A stretch of 64,000 bases of DNA from Pseudonocardia oroxyli (lineage in GTDB: Bacteria > Actinomycetota > Actinomycetes > Mycobacteriales > Pseudonocardiaceae): positions 83,261-147,260 of the forward strand of contig NZ_FNBE01000021.1 of the NCBI RefSeq assembly GCF_900102195.1, given 5' to 3'. Under the pieces are notes generated by a model. The model was given only the letters and a program-made list of their open reading frames with translations. It was not told the origin of the DNA and did no database searches. The position numbers and the translations under genes are program-made. Positions 49,361-57,682 of this stretch are shown one piece after another (positions within the stretch are counted from its first letter, which is position 1; every line of letters begins with the position of its first letter).

Positions 49361-50305
49361 TCAGCCCACCTCCGGCGCGGTCCACGCCACCCAGGGCGCG
49401 GCGTGGAAGAACTGCAGCGACACGGCCTCGCCGACCTCCCGGATGCATTCCTGCAGGCCCTCGAGCTGGGCGGGCAGGTCGTCGAGCAGCTCCTCCGGGC
49501 GGAGGAACTCCAGCTCGCTGCGCGCCCGCCCGAGCAGCCGCAGCGCCTCGGCCTTGGCGCCCACCCGGACCGTCGGGCGGTTGTCGAGCTGCTGCAGGCA
49601 CAGCTCGGCCTCGCGCAGGGCGTGGAACACCGAGCGCGGGAACAGCCGGTCCATCAGCATGAACTGCGCGACCCGCACCGCGTCGACGGCGCCGCGGTAG
49701 GTGCGCAGGTAGGTGTCCTGTGCGCCGGCGGAGCGCAGCACGGACAGCCAGCCGGGCGAGCTCATCCGGTCCGACACCCGGCTCATCAGCAGCCGGACGA
49801 TCATGTCGACCCGCTCCACCGACCGGCCGAGCAGGTAGAAGCGCCACGAGTCGTCCCGGCTCATGGTGGAGGCGGCGAGCCCGGAGAACATGGCCGCCCG
49901 GTCCTCGATGTAGCTGAAGAACGCCGCCGGGCCCACCCAGCGGGCGTAGCGCTGCCGCTCGGGCAGCGCGTTCCAGGTGGCGTTGAGGCACTCGAACATC
50001 TCGCTGGAGACGACCTCGCGGGCGCCGCGGGCGTTCTCCCGCGCGCTCGAGATCGAGGAGACGATCGAGCCGGGGGTCTCGGCGGAGTAGCCGAGCAGCT
50101 CGGTGAGCGAGAACGCGTCGAGCGGCTCCGAGGTGCCGGGGTCGACCCCCATCACGGCGAGCAGCCTGCGCGCCGCCAGGTCGACGTCGATCGTGGCGTC
50201 CTCGAGCAGCTGGTGCACCGAGACGTCCAGGATACGGGCCGTGTCGTCCGCCCGCTCGACGTACCGGCCGATCCAGTAGAGGGACTCGGCGTTGCGGGCG
50301 AGCAC
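49361..50305 (-). CDS. Alpha-E domain protein (DUF403)
   Basis: This helical protein of 314 residues starts MLARNAESLYWIGRYVERAD, the diagnostic first helix of the alpha-E family, followed by repeated helical hairpins rich in Asp, Glu and Arg. Such proteins are always found next to the permuted ATP-grasp ligase and are thought to be accessory or catalytic parts of a peptide-ligating system; the chemistry has not been shown. Its GTG start shares one base with the ATP-grasp stop codon (TAGTG). It is the middle gene of the operon. Confidence 0.9.
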   Translation of the reverse strand: MLARNAESLYWIGRYVERADDTARILDVSVHQLLEDATIDVDLAARRLLAVMGVDPGTSEPLDAFSLTELLGYSAETPGSIVSSISSARENARGAREVVSSEMFECLNATWNALPERQRYARWVGPAAFFSYIEDRAAMFSGLAASTMSRDDSWRFYLLGRSVERVDMIVRLLMSRVSDRMSSPGWLSVLRSAGAQDTYLRTYRGAVDAVRVAQFMLMDRLFPRSVFHALREAELCLQQLDNRPTVRVGAKAEALRLLGRARSELEFLRPEELLDDLPAQLEGLQECIREVGEAVSLQFFHAAPWVAWTAPEVG

Positions 50306-51969
50306 TAGTCGTCCCTCCCCTGCTGCTGCTGTTGCTGCTGTTGCTGCTGGTCGAGGGTGAGCTCGCGCCCCTGCTCGGCGGCCGGGCCGCTGGCCGGCGC
50401 CTTCGAGGCGATTCCGCGCTCCCCCAGCTCCCGCTCGGACTCACTCGCCCGGCTCGCGGCCAGCACCCAGGTGTCCTTCGAGCCGCCGCCCTGGCTGGAG
50501 TTCACCACGAGCGAGCCCTTCGGCAGGGCCACCCGGGTCAGCCCACCGGGCAGGACGAAGACGTCCTCGCCGTCGTTCACGGCGAAGGGCCGCAGGTCGA
50601 CGTGCCGCGGCACCAGCCGGTCGTCCACCTTGGTCGGGACGGTCGACAGCTGCACGACGGGCTGGGCGATCCACCCCCGCGGATCGTCCCGGATGGCCTT
50701 GCGGGCCTCCTTGAGCTGCTTGGCGTCGGCGTCCGGGCCGAACAGGATGCCGTAGCCGCCGGAGCCCTCGACCGGCTTGAGCACCAGCTCGTCGAGGTGG
50801 TCGAGGACGTGGCCGCGCTCCTCGTCGAGCCAGCACCGGAACGTGGAGACGTTCGGGATGACCGGCTTCTCGTCGAGGTAGTACTTGATCATCTGCGGGA
50901 CGTAGGTGTAGACGAGCTTGTCGTCGCCCACGCCGTTGCCCACCGCGTTGGCGATCACGACGTTGCCCGCGCGCGCCGCGTTCATGATCCCCGCGACCCC
51001 GAGCACGCTGGTCGGCTTGAACTGCAGCGGGTCGAGGAAGTCGTCGTCGATGCGGCGGTACACGACGTCGACGCGCTGCTCGCCCTCCGTCGTCCGCATG
51101 TAGACGAGGTTGTCGCGGCAGAACAGGTCCCGGCCCTCGACGAGCTCGACGCCCATCTGGCGGGCCAGCAGGGAGTGCTCGAAGTACGCGGAGTTGTAGA
51201 CGCCGGGGGTCAACACGACCACGGTCGGGTCGGCGACGTTCGGGGCCGCCGCGGCCCGCAGCGCGTGCAGCAGGTGGGTGGAGTAGTCGCCGACCGCGCG
51301 GACCCGCTGGCGGGTGAACAGGTCGGGGAAGACCCGGGCCATCGTCCGCCGGTTCTCCATGACGTAGGACACGCCCGACGGGTTGCGGAGGTTGTCCTCC
51401 AGCACCCGGAACGTGCCCTCCTGGTCCCGGACGAGGTCGATGCCCGCCACGTGGATGCGCACCCCGTTCGGCGGGTTGAGCAGGTGGGCGGCGCGCTTGA
51501 AGTGCTCGCAGCTGGTGATCAGCCTGCGCGGGAGGACGCCGTCCCGCACGATCTGCGCGTCGTTGTAGACGTCCGCCAGGAAGGCCTCGAGCGCCTTCAC
51601 CCGCTGCACGATGCCGCGCTGCAGCCGGCTCCACTCGCTCGCGCTGATCACCCGCGGCACGATGTCCAGCGGGATCGGCCGCTCCTTGCCGGAGAGGCTG
51701 AACGTGATCCCCTGGTCCAGGTAGGCGCGGTCCAGCGCGTCCGACCGCGCGGCGAGGTCCGCCGCGGCCGTGGGCGCGATCGCGTCGTGCAGCCTGCGGT
51801 AGGGGGCCCGGACGGTGCCGTCGGCGTTGAACATCTCGTCGAACGCGTCCGGGTGGGGGCGGTCCGGCTCGAGGTACCCGTCGAAGAGCGCCGTGTGGGC
51901 CGCGCCGTTCGTCTCGGGGTCGGGGTCCCGTGCGGGTCTACGGTCCACTGCTCGGCTCACGGAGGTCAT
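50305..51969 (-). CDS. Circularly permuted ATP-grasp ligase (DUF404/DUF407)
   Basis: This 554-residue protein has the permuted ATP-grasp core: NGVRIHVAGIDLVRDQEG with RVLEDNLRNPSGVSYV (residue ~210), NLVYMRTTEGEQRVDVVYRR, then ELVLKPVEGSGGYGILFG. That set is typical of the peptide-amidoligase group described by comparative genomics (Iyer and colleagues). No MBL or proteasome partner is visible here, but the alpha-E and transglutaminase genes follow. The C-terminus is a run of ten glutamines encoded by CAG/CAA (50320-50349). The ATG at 51969 has a nearby poor ribosome binding site. Confidence 0.9.
   Translation of the reverse strand: MTSVSRAVDRRPARDPDPETNGAAHTALFDGYLEPDRPHPDAFDEMFNADGTVRAPYRRLHDAIAPTAAADLAARSDALDRAYLDQGITFSLSGKERPIPLDIVPRVISASEWSRLQRGIVQRVKALEAFLADVYNDAQIVRDGVLPRRLITSCEHFKRAAHLLNPPNGVRIHVAGIDLVRDQEGTFRVLEDNLRNPSGVSYVMENRRTMARVFPDLFTRQRVRAVGDYSTHLLHALRAAAAPNVADPTVVVLTPGVYNSAYFEHSLLARQMGVELVEGRDLFCRDNLVYMRTTEGEQRVDVVYRRIDDDFLDPLQFKPTSVLGVAGIMNAARAGNVVIANAVGNGVGDDKLVYTYVPQMIKYYLDEKPVIPNVSTFRCWLDEERGHVLDHLDELVLKPVEGSGGYGILFGPDADAKQLKEARKAIRDDPRGWIAQPVVQLSTVPTKVDDRLVPRHVDLRPFAVNDGEDVFVLPGGLTRVALPKGSLVVNSSQGGGSKDTWVLAASRASESERELGERGIASKAPASGPAAEQGRELTLDQQQQQQQQQQGRDD
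50320..50349 (-). repeat. CAG/CAA tract (polyglutamine)
   Basis: Thirty bases read as ten CAG or CAA codons on the minus strand, giving ten glutamines shortly before the stop codon of the ATP-grasp gene. Such a run is rare in bacteria. It is slippage-prone in units of one codon and does not break the frame. Confidence 0.9.
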
Positions 51970-52172
51970 CTTGACCGTTCGTCGCAGCGTGAGCCAGACA
52001 GACACGTGCAACGTCCGGGTAAACGGGTCCACCCGCGAGGGCCCGTGGCCCGGTCTGTAGTATGGACCGTCGAGTGCTCGGCGTGCTCGCTCGCATCGGT
52101 CGCAGAACCGCTCGCGGATCGCCGGAGCCGGCACAGACGACGAGAACCCGAAAAGACTGAGGAACAACCAGC

Positions 52173-52439
52173 GTGGCGAACATCAAGTCCCAGATCAAGC
52201 GCGTCAAGACCAACGAGAAGGCCCGGCAGCGCAACAAGTCGGTCAAGTCCTCGGTCAAGACCGCGATCCGCAAGTTCCGCGAGGCCGCGGAGGCCGGCGA
52301 CACCGAGAAGGCCGTGAAGCTCCAGAAGGACGCCGCCAAGGCCCTCGACAAGGCCGCCAGCAAGGGCGTCATCCACAAGAACCAGGCCGCGAACCGCAAG
52401 TCGGCGATCGCCAGGCGCGCCGCCGAGCTGTCCGCCTGA
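52173..52439 (+). CDS. rpsT: 30S ribosomal protein S20
   Basis: S20 binds the 5' domain of 16S rRNA early in assembly. The 88-residue protein is helical and very basic, starting MANIKSQIKRVKTNEKARQR and ending AIARRAAELSA. Its length is normal for actinobacteria. The GTG at 52173 is nine bases from a weak site (GAGGAA). It is divergent from the ATP-grasp gene and followed by strong terminator hairpins; upstream lies ~200 bp with the promoter, whose exact elements I did not resolve. Confidence 0.96.
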   Translation: MANIKSQIKRVKTNEKARQRNKSVKSSVKTAIRKFREAAEAGDTEKAVKLQKDAAKALDKAASKGVIHKNQAANRKSAIARRAAELSA

Positions 52440-52490
52440 GACCACCCGCGCCCCACGGGGCGTGGTTCGCGCTCCCTCCTGCGAGCGACT

Positions 52491-52531
52491 GACGACGGCG
52501 CTGCCCTTTCCCGTGGGGCAGCGCCGTCGTC
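52491..52531 (+). terminator. Strong hairpin after rpsT
   Basis: A perfect 16-bp stem (52491-52506 with 52516-52531, loop of 9 bases) follows rpsT by about 50 bp. A weaker stem (ACCAC...GTGGT, 52441-52466) precedes it immediately after the stop codon. Together they are the likely terminator of the S20 transcript, and may also end the convergent holA transcript, whose stop is at 52597. Confidence 0.75.
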
Positions 52532-52596
52532 GTGTCCGCAGCCCCGCTCCGCCGGGCCCGGTCCGACGGCGAACGGCACGTGCGCTCGGGCGGGGG

Positions 52597-53565
52597 TCAG
52601 CCGGTGCCGCGGGCGTCGACGACGGCCAGGACGGCGCGTTCCAGGGCGTAGCCCGGGTCCGCGGCCGCACCCTTCACGTCCGCGTTCACCTGCGCGGTCG
52701 CGGCGATGGCCACGGCCAGGCCCGCCGGTCGCCAGGAACGCACCTGCCCCTGGGCCTTGCGGATCTTCCAGGGCGGCATGCCCAGGCTCTGGGCCATGCG
52801 GTTGGGGTCGCCGCGACCGGCCGAGCCGACCTTCGCCAGCGTGCGCACCGCGTCCGCCAGGGCGTCCGCGACCAGCACCGGCGCCACCCCGAGCACCAGG
52901 GCCCAGCGCAACGCCTCCAACGCCCCCGCCCGGTCCCCCGCGACGGCCTTGTCCGCCACCGCGAAGCCCGAGGACTCGGCCCGCCCGCGGTGGTAGCGGC
53001 GGACCGCGTCTCCGTCGACCTGGCCGCCCGTGTCGGACACCAGCTGCCCGGTGGCCGCGGCGAGCTCCCGCAGGTCCGAGCCGACCGCCTCGAGCAGCAC
53101 CGACACCGCGTCCGCGGTGATCGACCCGCCCGCGCGGCGTGCCTCCGCGCGCACGAACTCGGCCCGCTCCTCGGCCCGGGTGAGCTTGTCGCACCGGGTG
53201 ACCACGGCCTTGAGCGCACGCAGGTCGTCCGCCAGCTGCTTGCCGCGCGCCCCGCCGGCGTGCACCGCGACCAGCACGATCCCGTCCTCGGGGGCCCGCC
53301 CGTAGGCGAGGATCGCGGCGGCGAGCTCCTTCGCGGCCTCGTGCGCCCCCTGGATCACCACGACCCGCGACTCTGCGAACAGCGACGGGCTCAGGTGCCC
53401 GACCAGCTCCCCGGCCGTGACCTCGGACGGACGCAGCCGCCGGACGTCCGTCTCCGGGTCGGCCGCGCGCGCGGACCGGATGATCTCGGAGACGGCCCGC
53501 TCGACCAACAGCTCCTCCTCGCCCACGACGAGCTGCAGCGGGGCGGGTGGCTTCGTGGCGGGCAC
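52597..53565 (-). CDS. holA: DNA polymerase III delta subunit
   Basis: HolA opens the sliding clamp within the clamp loader. The 322-residue protein has the expected three-domain layout: LQLVVGEEELLVERAVSEI, then the phenylalanine/LFAESRVVVIQG region, and the helical C-terminal part with RWALVLGVAPVLVADALAD. It is weakly conserved but the position between comEC-region and rpsT is the conserved one (Rv2413c order). The GTG at 53565 is chosen because a perfect GGAGG lies eight bases upstream; an earlier ATG at 53619 lacks one. It is convergent to rpsT. Confidence 0.9.
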   Translation of the reverse strand: MPATKPPAPLQLVVGEEELLVERAVSEIIRSARAADPETDVRRLRPSEVTAGELVGHLSPSLFAESRVVVIQGAHEAAKELAAAILAYGRAPEDGIVLVAVHAGGARGKQLADDLRALKAVVTRCDKLTRAEERAEFVRAEARRAGGSITADAVSVLLEAVGSDLRELAAATGQLVSDTGGQVDGDAVRRYHRGRAESSGFAVADKAVAGDRAGALEALRWALVLGVAPVLVADALADAVRTLAKVGSAGRGDPNRMAQSLGMPPWKIRKAQGQVRSWRPAGLAVAIAATAQVNADVKGAAADPGYALERAVLAVVDARGTG

Positions 53566-53797
53566 GGCGGACCTCCGGCGGACGGGGACCCACCGGGGGC
53601 GGGCCGCGGACCCGACCATCGTCCCGCACGGCACCGACGATCCGCGCGCAGCCCGAGCCTGCCGCGTGAGCCGGCTCTCGGATGTGAGGTTCACCTGGCC
53701 GAGGGGCGCGCGGGTGACGTAACCTGGCCGACATCCGGATCTCCGGACGTCCGCACCCGCCGGGTCGATCCCGCGGGCGGGGCACAACTGCACATGG

Positions 53798-53939
53798 CTC
53801 ATCCAGAGGGGCAGAGGGAACGGCCCGTTGAAGCCCCGGCAACCGGCGTCGAACGACGATCCGCGCTGCACACGTTCGGAGTGTGCGCACGTCGACGGAC
53901 CAGGTGCCAATTCCGGCCCGCGCGAGCGGGACAGATGAG
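53798..53939 (+). promoter_or_regulatory. SAM-I (S-box) riboswitch upstream of thrC-like gene
   Basis: The 142-nt region carries the SAM-I consensus blocks in order. P1 is CTCATC (53798-53803) with GATGAG (53934-53939). The core contains CAGAGGGGCAGAGGGA, then CGGCCCGTTGAAGCCC, CGGCAACC, and GGTGCCAATTCC (53913-53924). P1's 3' strand shares 53937-53939 with the GAGGAG ribosome binding site (53937-53942) five bases before the ATG. Ligand binding would therefore block translation directly. The gap 53566-53797 upstream holds the promoter and no gene. Confidence 0.9.
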
Positions 53940-53947
53940 GAGATCTG

Positions 53948-55213
53948 ATGACTCTCACTGCTGACACGCCTACCGGCACCTCCTACGACCTGGGCTCGGC
54001 CCGCGCGCTGTCCTGTCGCGAGTGCGGCCACGAGGCCCCGCTGGCCGCCGAGTTCGCCTGTAGCGAGTGTTTCGGTCCGCTGGAGATCGCCTACGACTTC
54101 CCGACGGTCACCCGCGCCTCCATCGAGGCGGGCCCCAAGTCGATCTGGCGCTACCAGGACCTGCTCCCCGTTCCGAAGAACGTGCGCGAGCACCCGAACA
54201 CCGAGCCCGGCCTGACCCGGCTCATCGAGGCGGACCGGCTGGCCGCCGAGCTCGGCCTCCGCAAGCTGTGGATCAAGGACGACACCGGGAACCCCACCCA
54301 CTCCTTCAAGGACCGGGTCGTGGCCGTGGCGCTCGCCGCCGCCCGCGAGCTGGGCTTCTCCGTGCTCTGCTGCCCCTCCACCGGCAACCTGGCGAACGCC
54401 GTGGCCGCCGCGGCGGCCCGTGCCGGGTGGGACTCCGTGGTGCTGATCCCGTCCAACCTGGAGCAGGCCAAGATCACCACCACCGCCGTGTACGGCGGCA
54501 CGCTGCTCGCCGTCGACGGCAACTACGACGACGTGAACCGGCTCGCCACGGAGCTGGCCGCCGAGCACGAGGACTGGGCGTTCGTGAACGTCAACGTCCG
54601 GCCGTACTACGCCGAGGGTTCCAAGACCCTGGGCTACGAGGTCGCCGAGCAGCTCGGCTGGCGGCTCCCCGACCAGATCGTCATCCCCGTCGCCTCCGGC
54701 TCGCAGCTGACCAAGGTGGACAAGGGCTTCGGCGAGTTCGTGAAGCTCGGCCTGGTCGACGACAAGCCCTACCGGGTCTTCGGCGCGCAGGCGGCGGGCT
54801 GCTCCCCGGTCGCGACCGCGTTCGAGGCGGGGCACGACGTCATCCAGCCCGTCAAGCCGGACACCATCGCCCGCTCGCTGGCGATCGGCAACCCCGCCGA
54901 CGGTCCGTACGTCCTCGACTCGGTGCGCCGCACCGGCGGTGCCGTCGGCCACGTGACCGACGACGAGGTCCGCGACGGCATCCGACTGCTCGCCCGCACC
55001 GAGGGCGTGTTCGCCGAGACCGCGGGCGGCGTGACCGTGGCGACCGCCAAGAAGCTGATCGACGAGGGCAGGATCGACCGGGACGCCGAGACCGTCCTGC
55101 TGATCACCGGCGACGGGCTGAAGACGCTGGACGCGGTGTCCGGCCAGGTGGGCCCGACCGCCACCGTGCCGTCCACGAGCAAGGCCGTGCGCGAGGCGCT
55201 CGAGAACCGCTGA
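53948..55213 (+). CDS. Threonine synthase-like PLP enzyme under SAM control
   Basis: This 421-residue PLP enzyme has an N-terminal zinc ribbon (LSCRECGHE, FACSECFGP). The PLP-lysine block is NPTHSFKDRVVAVAL and the phosphate-binding loop region STGNLANAVAAAAARAGW; its relatives are class-I threonine synthases acting on O-phosphohomoserine. It is not linked to thrA or thrB, and it is the only gene here under a SAM riboswitch, which usually turns off methionine genes. A ThrC-like enzyme that makes homocysteine from O-phosphohomoserine (MetM, described for Streptomyces, as I recall) would fit better. No sulfur-carrier gene is adjacent. Confidence 0.85.
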   Translation: MTLTADTPTGTSYDLGSARALSCRECGHEAPLAAEFACSECFGPLEIAYDFPTVTRASIEAGPKSIWRYQDLLPVPKNVREHPNTEPGLTRLIEADRLAAELGLRKLWIKDDTGNPTHSFKDRVVAVALAAARELGFSVLCCPSTGNLANAVAAAAARAGWDSVVLIPSNLEQAKITTTAVYGGTLLAVDGNYDDVNRLATELAAEHEDWAFVNVNVRPYYAEGSKTLGYEVAEQLGWRLPDQIVIPVASGSQLTKVDKGFGEFVKLGLVDDKPYRVFGAQAAGCSPVATAFEAGHDVIQPVKPDTIARSLAIGNPADGPYVLDSVRRTGGAVGHVTDDEVRDGIRLLARTEGVFAETAGGVTVATAKKLIDEGRIDRDAETVLLITGDGLKTLDAVSGQVGPTATVPSTSKAVREALENR

Positions 55214-55229
55214 GCCACGCCGCCGACGC

Positions 55230-55252
55230 GCCCCGGGACGCGCTCCCGGGGC
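55230..55252. terminator. Hairpin between thrC-like gene and comEC
   Basis: A 9-bp perfect stem, GCCCCGGGA with TCCCGGGGC (55230-55238 and 55244-55252), with a 5-nt loop, lies 17 bp after the thrC-like stop codon. It is a probable terminator of that gene and of comEC on the other strand, whose own stop codon has not been met by this point. Confidence 0.7.
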
Positions 55253-57682
55253 CCGTTCGCGTTCGCGGACGGGGCGGGTGCCGCGCGGCGCGGGCAGCGG
55301 GTCGCCCCGCTCGACGAGCCCGTCGTCCGCGGTGACCGCCACGTCGCCGCCGAGGTCCGTGCGGCGCACCGCGACCCCGGCTCCGGCCAGCAGGTCCACC
55401 AGGCCCGGGTTCGGGTGGCGGTAGGAGTTGCCCGCCCCCACGCTGACCAGCACCGCACGCGGTGCGACGGCGCCCAGGAACTCGCGGCTGGTGTAGCGGG
55501 AGCCGTGGTGCGGCATCTTGAGCACGTCCGCGCGCAGGTCCGCGCCGCTCGCCACGAGCTCCGCCTGCGCCTCGAGCTCGATGTCACCGGTGAACAGGAT
55601 CCGCCCGGCGGGCGTGGTCGCCCGCACCACGACCGAGGTGTTGTTGACCGCCGTGCCGTCCTCCTCGTCGATGTCCTCGCGCCCGCCCGCGGCGAGCACC
55701 TCCAGGGTGAGCGCCCGCCACTCCAGCCGACGTCCGACGGTCAGCTCCAGCAGACCGGCCCCCGCCTCCCGGGCCCGGACCGCGATCCGACGGACCGCCG
55801 ACTCCGGCTCGTGGGACGCGCCCAGCGCGATCGCCGAGACCGACCGGCCGCGCAGGGCCCCGGCGAGGCCGCCGACGTGGTCGGCGTGCAGGTGGCTCAG
55901 CGCCACCAACGCGAGCGACTCGACCCCCAGCCTGCGCAGGCAGGCGTCCACGAGACCGTCCTCGGGGCCGACGTCGATCAGCACCGCGCGGCCGGGCTCG
56001 CCCGTGGCGAGGACGACGGCGTCTCCCTGGCCCACGTCGCACGCGACGGCCACCCAGCCGGGCGGCGGCCAGCCCGGCCGCAGGACCCGGGTGGGCAGCA
56101 GCACGAGCGCCAGCCCGAGCAGGACCGCCAGCACCACCAGCCGCGACCTGCGGAACCGGAACGCGACCACCAGCCCCAGCAGGGCCGCGGTGAGCAGCAG
56201 CGCCCCGAGCATCCCGGCGGGCCAGGGCACCACCCCGCCGGGCACCGCGGCGGCCCGGTCCGCGACCAGGACCAGCCATCCGACGGCGGGGCCGGACAGC
56301 CACGCGCACAGCTCCGCGAGGGCGGGCGACGCCGGCGAGACCACCGCGGCGAGCACCCCGAGCACCGTCGCGACCGGCACAGCCGGGACGACCAGCAGGT
56401 TCGCGGGCACCGTGACCAGGCTGACCTGGCCGCTCAGCCCGGCGATGAGCGGTGCGGTGGCCAGGCAGGCCGCCGCGGGCACCACCAGCATCTCCGCCGC
56501 GGCCTGCGGCACCCCGCGCCGCTGCAGCGCCGCGGCCCATCCCGGAGCGACGAGCACCAGCGCGCCCGTGGCCAGCACGGACAGCGCGAAACCCGCATCC
56601 ACCGCCAGCGCGGGATCAAGCAGCAGCAGGACCAGGACGGCCGCGGCGAGCGCGGGCACGGCGCTGCGGCCGCGGCCAAGCCCCAGGGCGAGCAGCACGA
56701 TCAAGCCCATCACCGCCGCGCGGACCACGCTCGGGCTCGGCCGCGCCAGCACGACGAACCCGACCACGGCCACGGCGGCGGCCGCCGCGGCGACGCGGGG
56801 ATCGGCCCGCAGCAGCCGCAGCAGGCCGAGGACGGCCCCGCCGACGATCACGAGGTTGGCCCCGGACACCGCGGTCAGATGCGTGAGGCCCGCGGCGCGG
56901 AAGTCCTCCTCGACCTCCACGGTCTGGTGTCGGGTGTCCCCCACGGCGAGCCCGGGCAGCAGCCCGGCGGAGGACTCCGGGAGCACCTGGGCCGCCTCCC
57001 GCAGGCCGCTCCGCAGCCCACCCGCCGCCGCCTGCCACCAGGGCTCCTCGCCGATCGTCGTCGGCGCGCCGCGGACCCGGAGGACGGCGATGGTGAGGTC
57101 CGACCGCTGAGCCGGGGCGAGCAGGCCCTGCGCGACCGCCTCCTGCCCGGGGAGCAGACCCTGCCAGCCTTCGGCGGGGGCGAGCAGCAGCACCCGCCCA
57201 CCCGTGCGCCACTCCCCCGCGCCGGACACCGCGGCGACCAGGTCCGCGGGCACGAGGACCCGTGCCTCGCCGGGGATCGGGCTGCGCAGCAGCCGGGGAT
57301 CATCGGTGAGGACCACGCGCAGGGTGGCGCTCGCGCCGCGCTCGGCCGCCGCCCGCAGCGGATGGTCCTGCACCTGCCAGACGGCGACGACGACGGGCAC
57401 TCCCACCGCGAGTGCGCAGCCCGCTGCCGCGAGCGCCGCCGCGCGGGCGCGCGGGGGCAGCCGCCGCCCGCGCACCGCCAGGAGGGCCACCGCCGCCACA
57501 GCGCAGGCGATCACGCCGGCGCCCGGCCCGCCCAGGAGCGCGGCCAACACCGCGACCCACGCGGCGAGCGCGGCGGGCATCAGGCGCAGATCGGGCCGGG
57601 CGCGCGGATCGTCCGCGGGAGCGCCACGCCCCCGTGCCCCGACGCCCCCGCCGGGCCGGCCCGCGCCGGATCGCCCGCTCAC
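55253..57682 (-). CDS. comEC: ComEC/Rec2 DNA uptake channel, no stop codon at expected end
   Basis: ComEC forms the membrane channel for DNA entry. Residues ~35-110 hold N-terminal helices. The competence domain has AAGLTHLTAVSGANLVIVGG and many helices, and the C-terminal metallo-beta-lactamase domain has LSHLHADHVGGLAG, LKMPHHGSRYTSRE and NSYRHPNPGLVDL. The GTG at 57682 overlaps the comEA stop. After GDVAVTADDGLVERGDP the frame should end, yet no TAA/TAG/TGA occurs in any frame before 55104, and this frame stays open to 51938, antisense to thrC, holA and rpsT. I place the 3' end at the hairpin; it is unresolved. Confidence 0.8.

Noticed and set aside
50320..50349. CAG tract as sequencing artefact or non-coding microsatellite
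   Set aside because: It is in frame inside the ATP-grasp gene with mixed CAG/CAA codons, and the stop codon follows after a charged tail, so it is treated as coding.
53798..53939. SAM-IV riboswitch instead of SAM-I
   Set aside because: The block GCAGAGGGA followed by GCCCGTTGAAGCCC and the GGTGCCAATTCC segment fit SAM-I order; SAM-IV lacks this arrangement as I remember it. A covariance-model score would decide.
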